The notes beneath the pieces were generated by a model. The model ran no database searches, had not been told where the DNA came from, and saw only the letters and a program-made list of their open reading frames with translations. Positions 46,401 through 58,400 of a DNA stretch of 64,000 nucleotides are shown here, piece by piece (position 1 is the first letter of the stretch; each line of letters opens with the position of its first letter). Made by a program: the position numbers and the translations under genes. This DNA comes from Fratercula arctica. Lineage: Eukaryota; Chordata; Aves; Charadriiformes; Alcidae. Location of the stretch: assembly GCA_947846985.1 (NCBI GenBank), contig CANTUZ010000011.1, forward strand, positions 26,103,089 to 26,167,088, given 5' to 3'.

Positions 46401-49400
46401 ACCCACATTACTTTGTCACCACAACAGTATTTTAACAACATTCCTCTGAAACATTAAATCAAAACTGAACACTCTATTGATGCATTAGTTTTTAATTTCA
46501 GTTCAATTTTAAATTCCAAACCACAGTTTGATTATTTTTGACATAAATCTGTTCCTCTATGTGAGTTCTTATTGAATAAATTAGTTGCTTTTTACAACCA
46601 TGTGTGAAAATATACACATAAGTATGGATATAGAAATATAGACTGAAATAAAAATTAAAGTAAGGTAAAGAAAAGCACTGGAAAGAAAATGGAAAAACCA
46701 CATATTCAGCACTGAAATTATGGGAATATTAGGATGTATTTCCCACATCCTACGACTATGCAGCCCTACATTTAGAGTTGAGATACAATTGCCCCATTGA
46801 AAATTCTTCTTCATAAAGAATAACAGGTTTCCTTTCAGGATCTTGTAATATATTGAGTAACGACAGCAATATACTTTGACCAGTAATGTTCATAAAATGT
46901 ATTTGGAAGCTAAGCTGACTCAACTCCCATGAAAAAAAAAAAAAATCCATTATCTCATTAGAAATAGGGTGTTGAGGAGAGTATAATAAGCATAGCTACC
47001 ACATCACATCTGTGCTACATCAGTGTAGGTTACAGTCCTGGAGGTGGAGAAATACCCATTATGGAAAGATGAGTCACCTCTACATATTTCTTATGCTCTC
47101 ACTGAGAAACTGTCATATGTTTCATGGCAAGCCAAAAGTTCTACCAGGAGATATAATGTGTAAGTCACACTGCCTGACCGTGTATGAAAAGTAGCTTCTC
47201 ATATGCCATAAGGGCAGTTGGCTTTTAATACGGAAACTTTTCTTTGACCTTGTATGTCAACAGTCTTTTTTAAATGACATTCATCATTATGATGCCTCAT
47301 TTTGATGATTCAGTATTCTTATTCAATTGAAAAGGCAATTTGCTTTGGTGATGCATATTATTTATTCACTATAGAAAAGAAAGAAAACAACTATTTTGGG
47401 AAGCAGGTAGTTTTCCAAGAAACAGGGCATGAGGGATTAATTTACATTAGCAAAACAAATCTACTTTTGAAAGAGAAATAAGTGTAACTTCACATAATTT
47501 TCTCAAAGCAATGTTGCTAAATTTAGATCTGGTCTCAGGGTACATTCTGAAGATTTTCAAATATCAGAAGCCTTCAAACCCAGGACTTCCATTTTGTCAG
47601 TAAGAGTCTTCAAGATCTACTCAAACCACAGTTAATTACATCCTACTTTTGTTTATCAGCCTGCCTCGCTGTGTAGACAAGGGTCTTCAACAGTGCATGT
47701 TCTCTCCCAGAGATTAGAGATCAGTGCACAGGACTCGCCAGTGCAAATGCGAGCGAGCTAAAAACATTTTGAAAAAACCCTTTCCAGGGAGGAACTTATT
47801 TGTGGGTTAAAGTTCAAATGTTTTATACAGGCACATTTTTATTGAAGTTCCTCTAAACTCTATTGAAGCCTTGCAGGCTTTCGACTCCTCTGCAGTTGGG
47901 ATCGCAGTCTCCTGGCCAGCACGGCCAGACCTTCCAAGGATGCGGTCAGGGTGCCACTGGTACAGCTCCAATTCCTTTTGCAGAGAGGCAGTGGTTTTGC
48001 TTTTAATTGGAAGAAAACCAGCACTGCAGTATTGCATCGTAGATTACCCAGCTCTAATGAAAATGGAGTATGCAACAGAATCACTCTACTGGCATAATAA
48101 AAGATATTAACTGAAGAAAATGACCCTGCAGAATGTACTAATTCTCACTCGCTGTTTCACACTGCCAGTTTCTTTTCCTCACTCTTTCTGTATGATTAGA
48201 TAGCTCCTGCAGCATATGCTGGAAATAACAGATAAAATTTTGGACCATTTAAAAACAGTAGGTTTTTTATCTTCTTAGCCTGTGAACAAAAGCTTCAGTG
48301 TGTAAAGCAAATGAACCTGAACTCCACAGAACTGAAACACCAAAATCAGCGTATGCTACTTTGAAATATATCTCATGATTTCAGGCACCTGAATCCTGCA
48401 TTAAAGGAGCTGGTAACACTGGAGATCCCATAATCTTTCTTCACCGCTCCTCCCTCTGGTCTCCATACATGTGTACTAACGGCAGTAGCATTAAACAAAG
48501 CTTTTCTTCCCATCCTGTAAGGTTCCTGACTATGAAAGAGGAAAGTTTCTGTCTTTTAACCTCTTGCATTACCTCAAAGAAATGGTTTCACTCAAACTTG
48601 TAATATCAATATTAAAAGATCTAATTTGATTTCACAGGAGCTTCTTGCAGAGAAGTAGTCTTCTGTGAATACGGGTAGCAGAATTAGGCCCAAAGGAAAT
48701 GCTGTGATCAAACTCTTCTTACATTTTCATAAGCAGTTTGAGTTTTTCCACTGGTAAATGCAGGTGAAGGCTTTCCTCCAAAATGCTCTCCCACACCACA
48801 TATGACTGACAGCTCTGAAGTGCGCGATCTGTCACAACAAACCTAACTCGCAGCCGGTAGATGGATAAGCTGGGACACACAAGTGGAAGTAAGTAGGTCA
48901 TGTTTCATTGAGGAAAGTATAGACTATGTACAGTGTAAAAATACATTAGCCGTCAGGTCAGGCCATGAGTTTAAAAGCATAGGAAGTGAGATGGAAGTGT
49001 GATGCCGATAACAGCAACAACAGTTCTTTTTCCATTTGTTGAAACCTCACTACACAGAGTACTGGAAAAAGAATTTTATGCATGGAGAATTTGGTGCAAC
49101 AAGAATATTACTGTGAAAAATACTTCTAGGAATACATTAGATGATGTAATGCTATGGCTAAATTCGGCAGGTTAGACCTGTATGTAATCATTGACATTTT
49201 GAGTATGTTACACGTGTTATAGAGTTAGACATAGACTCACCAAATCTCAGTGGGGTAACTACCTACCATTATAATTGTCTAAATGCCGTTAAAAACCTAT
49301 TTGTTATGTCTCTGTGCTGAAGTTGCTATTTAAATGTTTTAATTTTGTCCAGTTTTCTTGGAATTTTGTAGACCTTTCTGCTATGGAAAAGGGTACATAG

Positions 49401-49579
49401 GAGCATGTAGAAAAGCAATGACTATAAAGCATTGGAAAAGAGTGCCCCGATTACAGATCTCGTCTAGACTTTCCTCAGTGCAGAGGCAAAGAAAGCTTTA
49501 TTGAGTTTTAAAATTATTTATCGGTATAATTCTTCATCATTCCAGCTATTTCACATTAAGCTAGACAAACAGTGGAATT
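43410..49579. other. unique AT-rich noncoding DNA, no gene seen
   Basis: Six kilobases without a recognised repeat. A 68-codon frame at 43652-43858 (Lys/Glu-rich, KKELVTVNEKLQQGYIG) and a 76-codon minus frame at 47807-48037 (LQKELELYQWHPDRILG) read like protein but have no matching splice sites and no family I recognise. Frames 46498-46814 (minus) are hydrophobic only because the DNA is T-rich. Confidence 0.55.
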
Positions 49580-49602
49580 CTTAATTAAAACTGTTAATTA
49601 AG
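49580..49602. promoter_or_regulatory. palindrome of two TTAATTAA homeodomain-type sites
   Basis: CTTAATTAA (49580-49588), spacer AACTG, then the exact reverse complement TTAATTAAG (49594-49602). Each arm contains TAATTA, the core bound by many homeodomain proteins, in facing orientation 14 bases apart centre to centre. The layout is seen; binding is inference. Confidence 0.35.
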
Positions 49603-49781
49603 TTCTTAATAAAAAATGTGGCCTATGTGGTAATATGCGGGTGCTTCAGCAGTTTGTAGTGGAACATGAAAAAATAGTAGTATTTTGTAATTTTCTGCTG
49701 AATAGAAATTCTGATTTTCAGCTCTAATTAATATTTGCATATTTTAAACACACTTCTTAAATTTATCTCAAACACTTGTGG

Positions 49782-49807
49782 TTTTTTTTTTTTTTTTCCA
49801 GGTAAAA
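49782..49807 (+). promoter_or_regulatory. fused acceptor/donor (recursive-splice-like) site
   Basis: T16 CCAG ends at 49801 and is followed at once by GTAAAA at 49802. A strong 3' splice site joined to a 5' splice site is the signature of recursive splicing in long vertebrate introns. A weaker donor, AAG|GTATTT at 49868-49874, could close an RS-exon of about 67-68 bases. CAG|GTAA occurs several times in this window by chance; only this copy has a long pyrimidine tract. Confidence 0.25.
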
Positions 49808-52800
49808 CAGTTAAATATTCAACATCTAAAGTTTTCAGCTTTCTTTTGTTAGATTTGGTGCCATTTAAGGTATTTTTCATTTCAAAATAATTTTCTATTA
49901 ACTGTAAATACATACTCAATTGTAGCAATTGCTGTTCTGTCAAGGATTTAAATGGGTTTAATCACGATTTATGCCAATGAAGGTGAAAGAAGAACGATGT
50001 CCCAGTGTAAATCATTGTAAAAGGATGTAATGTGCTGAATTCTGTAGCTGGGAAGCCCTACCCTGTTCAACAGACAATCAAGCATTTTAACAGCTCAGAT
50101 CGTCTCTCCATCTTAGGGTAGAACATATCACTCTGGAGGGTTTATTCCTGTCCTCACCCATGACAGAAGACTTTTCACACTGACTATGGAGGAAGCACAT
50201 ATGAGTAATTTAAGAACCAGACTTGTAAATGGATGAAGTTAGGTTAAATCAATCCAAACCCATCATTCTTTAGCCCAGTATCTGCTATTGCTTTTTTTCA
50301 GCAATAGATTTCTCAAATTCTGAGAAAAACCTCAAAGTTTCAGTTTCTACTGAGTCAGTTGTTTACGTCGCCCTATTGCAAATACATTTTTGGCAGACTG
50401 CCCGTACAAGCAAGTTTATGCGAATAAGAGATCTCACTGGCTTGATCCGAGTGCTTTTTCTTTACTTGACTTGAGAAGAAGCATATGCAGCAGGGGATAA
50501 AATCTGAAGACTACACAATATCACATTCTAGAAATGTTACCCCTCACGGTATCACAAGTCTACATGGAAGGTGTTAAATGTATTGCTTCAGCTGTGCCAC
50601 TGGTGCCATACATGTGTCACAGTTAACACTATAAGCATGTAGCTGAACCACGAAAGCCCTGTAAAGTGGTTCTTAGAGAAGGATTAGAGCTTTTAGGCAG
50701 GAATTCGTGTTTGTGTTGAATGATGTGATAAATTAGTCTATTGTTTCAAACTGCATTTCTCATGCTGGTCCTGTCTTCCCGCACAAAGAAAGTGGAATCA
50801 ATTCCTACCAACATGAGTAGGAGGCTGCTCTTACTCCCTTGATTTCAAGGGGTTTACTCCTAATCTACATCATGACACATGAGAAGGAATCCAATTCCAC
50901 AAATGCACCTTTCTAGCAGATCTTTCATCTGCTAAATCTGACCTTTAGCTTCAGTTTTTCCACACTCTAATATCTCTGTGTTGAATGACAGGTTTATGAT
51001 TAGGGGACAACAGAAATGTTCAGGGAAATATAAGAGTTGACTCTAACCTTTGGTATTCTGGTACCAAGAGGCATTTAGACCTTCAGAAATTCTGTGATCC
51101 ATTTTAGAGCAAAAGTCCTATCTAAAATTCTTAATAAAGTTTGAATAAGCATGGAGTTTGAAAAAAATCTTCAAAATGTCTGGACCCTGGGAAATCTTCC
51201 CATCCCTAATTGTGATTCAGTAGTTTCTTTGCTGTCAAACGTGCGATAAATGCCAAAGCAGCAAAAGCACATTCTGCTCAGTATGAAGTTAAAGGCATGT
51301 TTGCCTTTAGACCTGTGAATTTAATACACAAGTTTCTAAGTGAGCTCTGTTCTTTCTGCCTTAACATCTTCGGTCTGAGTGAAAAATTTAAAGGTTTTAT
51401 TTTACCCTTTTTTCCCCCATACAATATTAGCTTGTCTACTGGGAACAAAGGCACAACTTGTGTGTGAAGGAATAAAAAAATCTTTTGCTACCCCGAAGTG
51501 TGGGTTTTTTTAATAACACTATTGAAAGTTCAATGTCAGTAGCACTTACTCTCAAGATGATCAGGAATTCAAACTATTCGTTGCACTTATTTGCATATGT
51601 AACTGACAAAATGTCATTTCATCTGTCCCAACAAAGGAAATGAAAGATTTGAACATTAATTTGTATTTTTTTTAAAAATGAAAACTCTTCTGTAGCGCTT
51701 CCATTAATGCACAGAATATGAAGAACTGAAGTTTTCTAGTCTTTTATTCACCTTTTTACTTTTTTTTTAATCAAAGAATATTGTAAAAAATAAAATGAGA
51801 ACATCAGAGGCTGATCTCCAGATACTTAAACTTTTGTTATCCCATATTCACCTTGTTAGAGGCAATGAGAAGAGAAAGACTCAGATTCTCTTGGTGTGAA
51901 CGCCCTTTCTGAAGGAAGAATGCCCCTTTCTTGGAGCTATTTTTCAGGGCATTTATCATCCTGGAGTAGAACCTCTGGTCAAAGAGGGAGAGTCCTCCCA
52001 AAATATTCAGGAACAAAAGGTTACAGAAAAACAAGGTTCAAATACAGACTCTGTTATAGGTGGAAGAGATTTGACCTTGAGTATTCCACTCTCAGTTAAG
52101 AAAAACATCAGGCTTTCAGAATCCTCTGGGCATCTAGGCTGAGAGAGAGAGAAAAAACCCAACCACAGGCCTTCCTGGTGGAGGCCTCTCTTAACCCTTT
52201 TCTATCTCTTTCCTCCCATATTTTAATAACATTTGCAAAAGAACTTCTCATTCCACTGAAAATAGGGGTGCACTGCAAAGCTGCCAATGCTTTATAACCA
52301 CAACCAATTCCATTTACCTTGAAACACAGAAACAGATAGTTTGAGAAACTCCGGGAAAAAAAAGGGTTCTCTGTTACTTTGAGTTCAAAAAAATCTCATA
52401 ATAGCAGCCTCCTAAGAAGATGTTATGTGGTACTTGCTTTTAGTATTGATAGTCACTGGCAGTGTTGCTGTATTGCACCAGAGTGTGGCCCCAGCTAAAC
52501 AATTTGGGTCAAACAAGGCTGGGAAGCCTCAAACAAAGCGTTCCCTCAGTTTGGTGTAGCCAAGAAATCTCCTTTTAACGTGAGTTAAGAATGAAGACTG
52601 ACTTCTAGCTACTTGTAGCAATTAAATATTTAGTTGAGCTCTTGACTGGCTCAAGCCACAGTAGTTGTGAGTGATTAACCCTGGTCACCTGCCCCATTCC
52701 TGTTTTTTGTCCTTACTCACTCTCTAATTTGCCAGGGGAAGCTATTTTCACCTTAAATTGTGATGTGATGTGGTAGTTGGCAACTATTATCTCTGCCTGG

Positions 52801-55440
52801 ATTTCACCCTTGAAACGTTCAGTGATTAGAGAAGTTATGTGTTACATAGAGGTTTGTATAGTGTTTTGGAGATAAGAATGAGATAAATTGCTAAATACCC
52901 AACAGATTAATAGCCCAAGCTCTTGGAAAACCCGATATTCTACAAACAGCCAGCTGATTTTCAGGTAATCTTGTTTCTGTGCTCTGTTTTAAAGTATTTA
53001 GGAAATTTACTAGCTAAAATTCAGTGAGAGGCAGCATCGCTCCTCAACTTGATGTGCAGAGAATGTTCTTTTTCTTGTTAGATTTTGCAAAGCTTTAGGA
53101 AAAAAAAAAGTTGTGTTTTTTTTTTTTTTATTTCCTTTTAGGGTCCTGAATGTTGTTTGGGTTGCATTAGTTGTGTCATATACATCCTGACGTGTGGTGA
53201 TGTTTTGACCGAGGGTGATTACTGGATCTGTCCTTCTCGGGAAGGCCCTGCGGCAGAGTTTCGCCCCAGGGAGAGCTGTGAGCCCTGACCTTGCCTCGGC
53301 AGTCCATCCCTGAGTCTTCCCGCTGGGATTTCTTTTCTTTTTCCCTTCCAGAAAAGTTTTCTTGCCTGTCTGAGCTGTCTCCCTAGAAGCTTAACCTAGC
53401 TGCAGGCCAAAAACCGTTCAGATATTCAACAATACAGCACGGACCACTTAGCAAATAGGCACAAACTTGAACGCAGGCTTAGATAAGCCCCAAAATCTGG
53501 GTTTTTTTGGTTTTTTTTCCCCTCCGTCCCAATAGTTAGAGCATAAAAGCCTAAAAAGATAGATCGGATGAAGAAGGGGATGCTGAAAGGGAAGAACTCA
53601 ATAGAAAAAGAAATGCAAGATGTTAGAGGAAGGGAAAGGGCTGATTCCAGCTTCCCCACAGGCCTCACCTTTGGTGCCGCCGCGTCTCGGGAGCCCTGCG
53701 TTGGGGTGAGCTGACTGATAAAAGCAGACACACGCTCTGCTCTCGCTGAAGGAAAAGCAAGGAACAGGAAAGGTTTGTCTTCTCTGATTACCTGAGAAAC
53801 TGTACCGAGTAATGTTCATTTTCAGAGCAGACTGCTGGACACGAGCATAGAAATAATCCGCCGAGAGGTTAAGCATCCTGACTGCGGGCGACAGGCATTT
53901 TCCTTGCCCAGTCTTCTGACACTTCTTTTCCTCAGAACAGTTTCAAAAGCAGAGGAGTGAGATTACTGCTAACAGCACCTCCGTGTACCTGTTGAATTGT
54001 TTATTAGAATGTGCTCTGGAAAGAAGATACTTGAATCGTCTTAGGCAAATAAAGTTTTGCAAATACTGAGGAGTTTTGTGAACGGGAGACACAGACTTGG
54101 CTGTTGTGTACATGGAAGCAGCCACTTGCTTTTATATTTGCCTGCTCAGAAGTGCCTGGCTCATGCTAGGAAACCCTCAGGCCGCAGCAGGGGCAGGGGA
54201 GGGTCAGGCCTCCCGCTCTCAGCATCCCACAGTTAAAACTTCTCGGCTCCTCACATTAATAAAGGAGCTTCTCACAAACTGTCTGCTCCCCTGGCCTGGT
54301 CTGCCACTGAATGGGACCACAGCGTGGGTATCACCCCTTTCAGTCCCCCTTTAGGTGCCAAAAAGGGTTTGTGAACTACATTTTAGGCATTTTCTCAAGG
54401 TTTTAAGAAAACTGAGGTTATTGGGGGTGTGCTGAGGCTGAGGGGATAGTGGCAGCCCCTGGGCCCAACTGTTGCCTGTGGGCCAGGGGCAGTTGTTGAG
54501 CCCTGCAGGCCTCGTGGTTGTGCAGCCGAGGGAGCCCTCGCTATTCTCCTTCTTCCAAGGATGTGCGACTTGCCTGTGGCTTGCTGTGGCTGTGTGCGAT
54601 GGAAAGGCAGGCAGCAGGAGCCAGCAGGGATTGTGCTGGTTGTGTAAGCTGCCATGGCCACTGGCTGCTGACTCCTGTTTGCACAGGTGTGTTTGAAGTT
54701 ATTCCATGGGACATGTGAGAGAAATCACTCCTTGCCCAGGCAGCACTGGCCTGCTTTTCTCTTCAGACCAAACCCAAAACTTCAGCAGTGAGCTCCCAGG
54801 TACGAATGCAGGGACAGGCAGGGTTACATGCACACCAGGATAAAATAAAAACCCTTTTCTGCTGTAACCAGCCATCTCACTAACCCAGCTCTGCCTGTGG
54901 AGCACTGCATGTGGAGCCAGTTCTTATAATTTCTACTGGTACCCTGCAGCTCAACCCTCTGTATTATCTTCTGTCGTCCTATCTCTCACCTGCAGCTCAA
55001 GGTATATGCCTAAGCAGTAGCCCCAGACTTCATTAACAAGTAAAAAAGGAGCTAGCTGTATTTTAGTTTCAAGAAGGGAAAAAAACCCAAAGCCTTCCAC
55101 AGCTTGCTCTCTTGCAGACAAAACTTCCTTCAGTGATGTGGAAACTCAAGACAGGCAGGGTTCTTGAACCTTCATTTTTCCTTTGGCCTCTGGAGATAAT
55201 GATGGTAGTAGGAAGGCACCTAACAGCATAATTGCTGAGAGATGTGTTTTATAACCATTTGCAACAGCAGGTTGAGATCTCCGTGGAGAAAGGGAGGATT
55301 AAGCAACTCCCTGGAAAGAGACCCCTGCTTTATCCCAGAGAGTTAGTGCAGCTGTCAATTAAGGGCAAAAAGGAAGTTCAATCCTATTAAAGGTTAGGGA
55401 AGAGGGGGGATGGTAAGGGTCTGGTTTCTTAAGTACTTGA
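49808..55440. other. unique noncoding DNA, no gene seen
   Basis: No recognised repeat or gene. TTTTCAG|GTAATC at 52960-52970 is a weaker fused acceptor/donor. The stretch 53230-53310 and 54170-54360 is GC-richer, with frames open on both strands (54097-54354 plus, 54395-54661 minus) and no family match. T runs at 53115-53129 and 53505-53519. Confidence 0.6.
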
Positions 55441-58400
55441 TTGTTTTCATTTGCAGCTTGAGATGTCCCTGAAAAGGAGGTGGTTTTGGTTGCCCTGCTG
55501 GGGAGAGGAGTGTTGGTGGGTGAGTAGCTTGTCTGGGTTTTTGTTTGACCTTTTGGAAGCTGTTTTTAGCATGCTTTCAGCTTTGGACTAGTAGACCTGC
55601 TTGTTGTTAAATTGGAGGTTGTATGATGTTTTGTATTCCTGTCTGCTTTTCATGTACTATTCCCAAAGTGATTGGGTAACAATTCTGATTCCCCTGTGGT
55701 TAAAAACTGTAACATTCTCCTTTATAAGGTAATGAGAGAAAATACAGCCACAGGATGCAGCATCTTGGTTATTTTCCTTTGGGATTAATGACCCTGATGA
55801 CAATAACTGGAAAGACAAGGGAGGCATGAATTAGAAATGTATAAGCAATGAAGCCTTTACCTCTGAATACATGCCTTCCCTGGCACTGCATTCATGCATA
55901 TCATTCCTAATATTTTCACTATGTACTCCAAGTTTTCTCAGTAGCATATTCATAAACCCAAAGTGACACAATTATGTAGATTCTGCACTGCCTTGTACTC
56001 TCTGCATGTTTAAGGAAACTGGAGTAAGTTGTTCTTTCTGTCTGGCTTCTGTGACTGGTTGATACTACCTGACGCAGCTGACCCAAGCATCAAAGACTAT
56101 GGGAAGCAACTACTGAAAAAAATGATGTGTTTGCTAAAGAGTACTCAGTTTGAACCACAGCAGCCTGAACTTACTTAAGTACGTGTGGCTCTCTTGGATG
56201 TACATTTCTATGGACATGAAGGAGCGCTGCAGATCTTGATGCTATGAGGATTTGTTTGTATTTAGTAGCAACTTGTTCTTTGCCTTGCTGTGCTCCATGT
56301 AAGAAAGGGAGCTATGGTACTTTAAGTTTGTTGATTTTGCCACAAGAAGTTGCACCCTTGCTTTGTGATATCACATTGCTTTTTTCCCCATGGTGTCTCA
56401 GTATGAGTGGCATTGTGAAGCAGAAATTACTAAAAGGGATTTTACCCTTGTATCTAGGAGAGCTCAGAGGCTGTTTTGATCTTATAATGAAATGATGATC
56501 CAAGAAGACAGGGCCCTGTTGTTCTGAAATGGTGAGCTTGTTTTGAAGCCCCTGGTGAGTAAAAGGGTTGCCAATAGAGCTGAGCCTGCAGCAGTTCACC
56601 CAGAGCATTCAGCTACATGGTGTCTGTCATGATGGGTCACGGAGGATAAGTCATCTCTGAGGTTGTCAGAAGCCGCCCCAACGTGGGGTTTGCACACAAG
56701 GACTGAGTAGCCTTGCTGCTTCCTAGAGTACCCTGCTCTCTGTTCACACCACACTGGGTCTGCTTAAAAGTCTGCGAAAAATGCTGTCCTTCTTATGCCA
56801 CTAATCAAGTTTCAATTTGCAAAGAAACCTGATGGCAGCTGAATTTTATCTTGTTTTATATTTGATTTCATCTTAACTTCAAGATTCTGGTTGCTATTTG
56901 TTTTTGAAAGAACCACCAGATACCTCTTGCAAATAGTTCAATAGAGCATAGCCACGTGTGAAAAGATCTCAGTAGGCATATTTAACCTTGTGAATCAGTT
57001 TCATTTCCTACATGTTTAGTGCTTTATGAAAATTCATGTTTTTATCTGCATCTTGCAAATTCTTTGTTGTATTGAGGTTTTTCATTGAAAAAAGTTCAAA
57101 AAACTTGACTGATTTTCTAATGAGTTCTCCTGAATGCTGATCAACTCAGCATTAATGGGCAGACATTCCTTGTAGCTGCTCTTTAACTTGAATGCTGTCA
57201 AAATAATAGTGGTTGCTACTCATGCACCTCCAATTTACTGTCGTTAATGGTGCTTTAGTTGTTTCTGAAATCATCCTTCAAAGATGATTTTAAGTGACAT
57301 CTGTGTAGGCCTAAAGACCTGAATTGCCTTGTAAATCATATCCACTTGTGCCCAGGGATTTAATTAAAATATTTTGAAATACAGAAAGAGGAAAAAAGCT
57401 TTGGAAGATTTAGCAATAAGATTTCCCCCCACCCCCATTCGGCAGCCATGCTCGCAGAGACAGGGGACTGTTCATAAAGATGCTGTAATTGCCTTAATGA
57501 AGTACATAATCACATGATATTGGAAAAACAGGATGGAGGTGATCTTTAATGGGATTAAAGAGTCTCTGCTAGTTCTAATTACAAGCTACAATTTCAAGGC
57601 TCTTACATCTGTCTTGAAACTTCTAAATTTTGGATGTAGGACAACCATTTTATACCTCTGGGTTTTACTTTTTAAGAAAACGCACAAGCATCTGAGCAGG
57701 GTTTGCCCCATTTAAACAGTATAAAACTCCATTGCCGAAGCAGATTATTTAGATTTAGAGCTAAGGAAAAATAAGAGGAGTGTAGATGTGGTTAGGAATT
57801 TAAAATAGTCCAGGCCTTTACTGTCCTCTAAATTCAGGCAAAACATTGACCAGAGTGGGGTTCTTTGAAGGCTATTTAAAAGAAAACAAAAGGAGTCAAG
57901 ATGCAGGACTGGGCTCTTAGTTAATACCTATACCCTTAACACTGTAAGGGTAGCAAACTACTGAATTCCTTTGGCTGTATAAACTATGTTCTTCTAGTGA
58001 TAAAGCTCAGACTGAATCCTTTCTCCTGCACTTGTCCTGAATTGCTGAGAATTTGCATGATTAAGTGTGTGTGTGGGGGGAAGTTCTTAAGCTATTGTTG
58101 CTAGGGAAACTGCCATCTTGATATTTGCCTGGTGAGAACAACTGTCTCTCTTTGTATCTAAGCAAAGGAAATCTGGGAGCAACTCTTAGTAGTGGCAAGG
58201 TTGCATGTGTTACGAGAACCGTGTGGGATTAATGACAGTGCTCGCTTGAAGGGAGTTTGCCTGGTGCAATGTGTTGGGATGGAGGGGTACATTTTCCTAG
58301 CAGTGGTCTGAGCAGGCTTTGTATCTTTCTTCCTAATTATTCTTTTTAAATTCACAAACGTGTAGATCAGTGTTCACCTGTAAAACGTGTCTTTCTTTCT

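Noticed and set aside
47807..48037. 76-codon minus-strand frame with charged, protein-like text
   Set aside because: No donor GT fits the end of the open part and no family was recognised, so it is left as unsupported.
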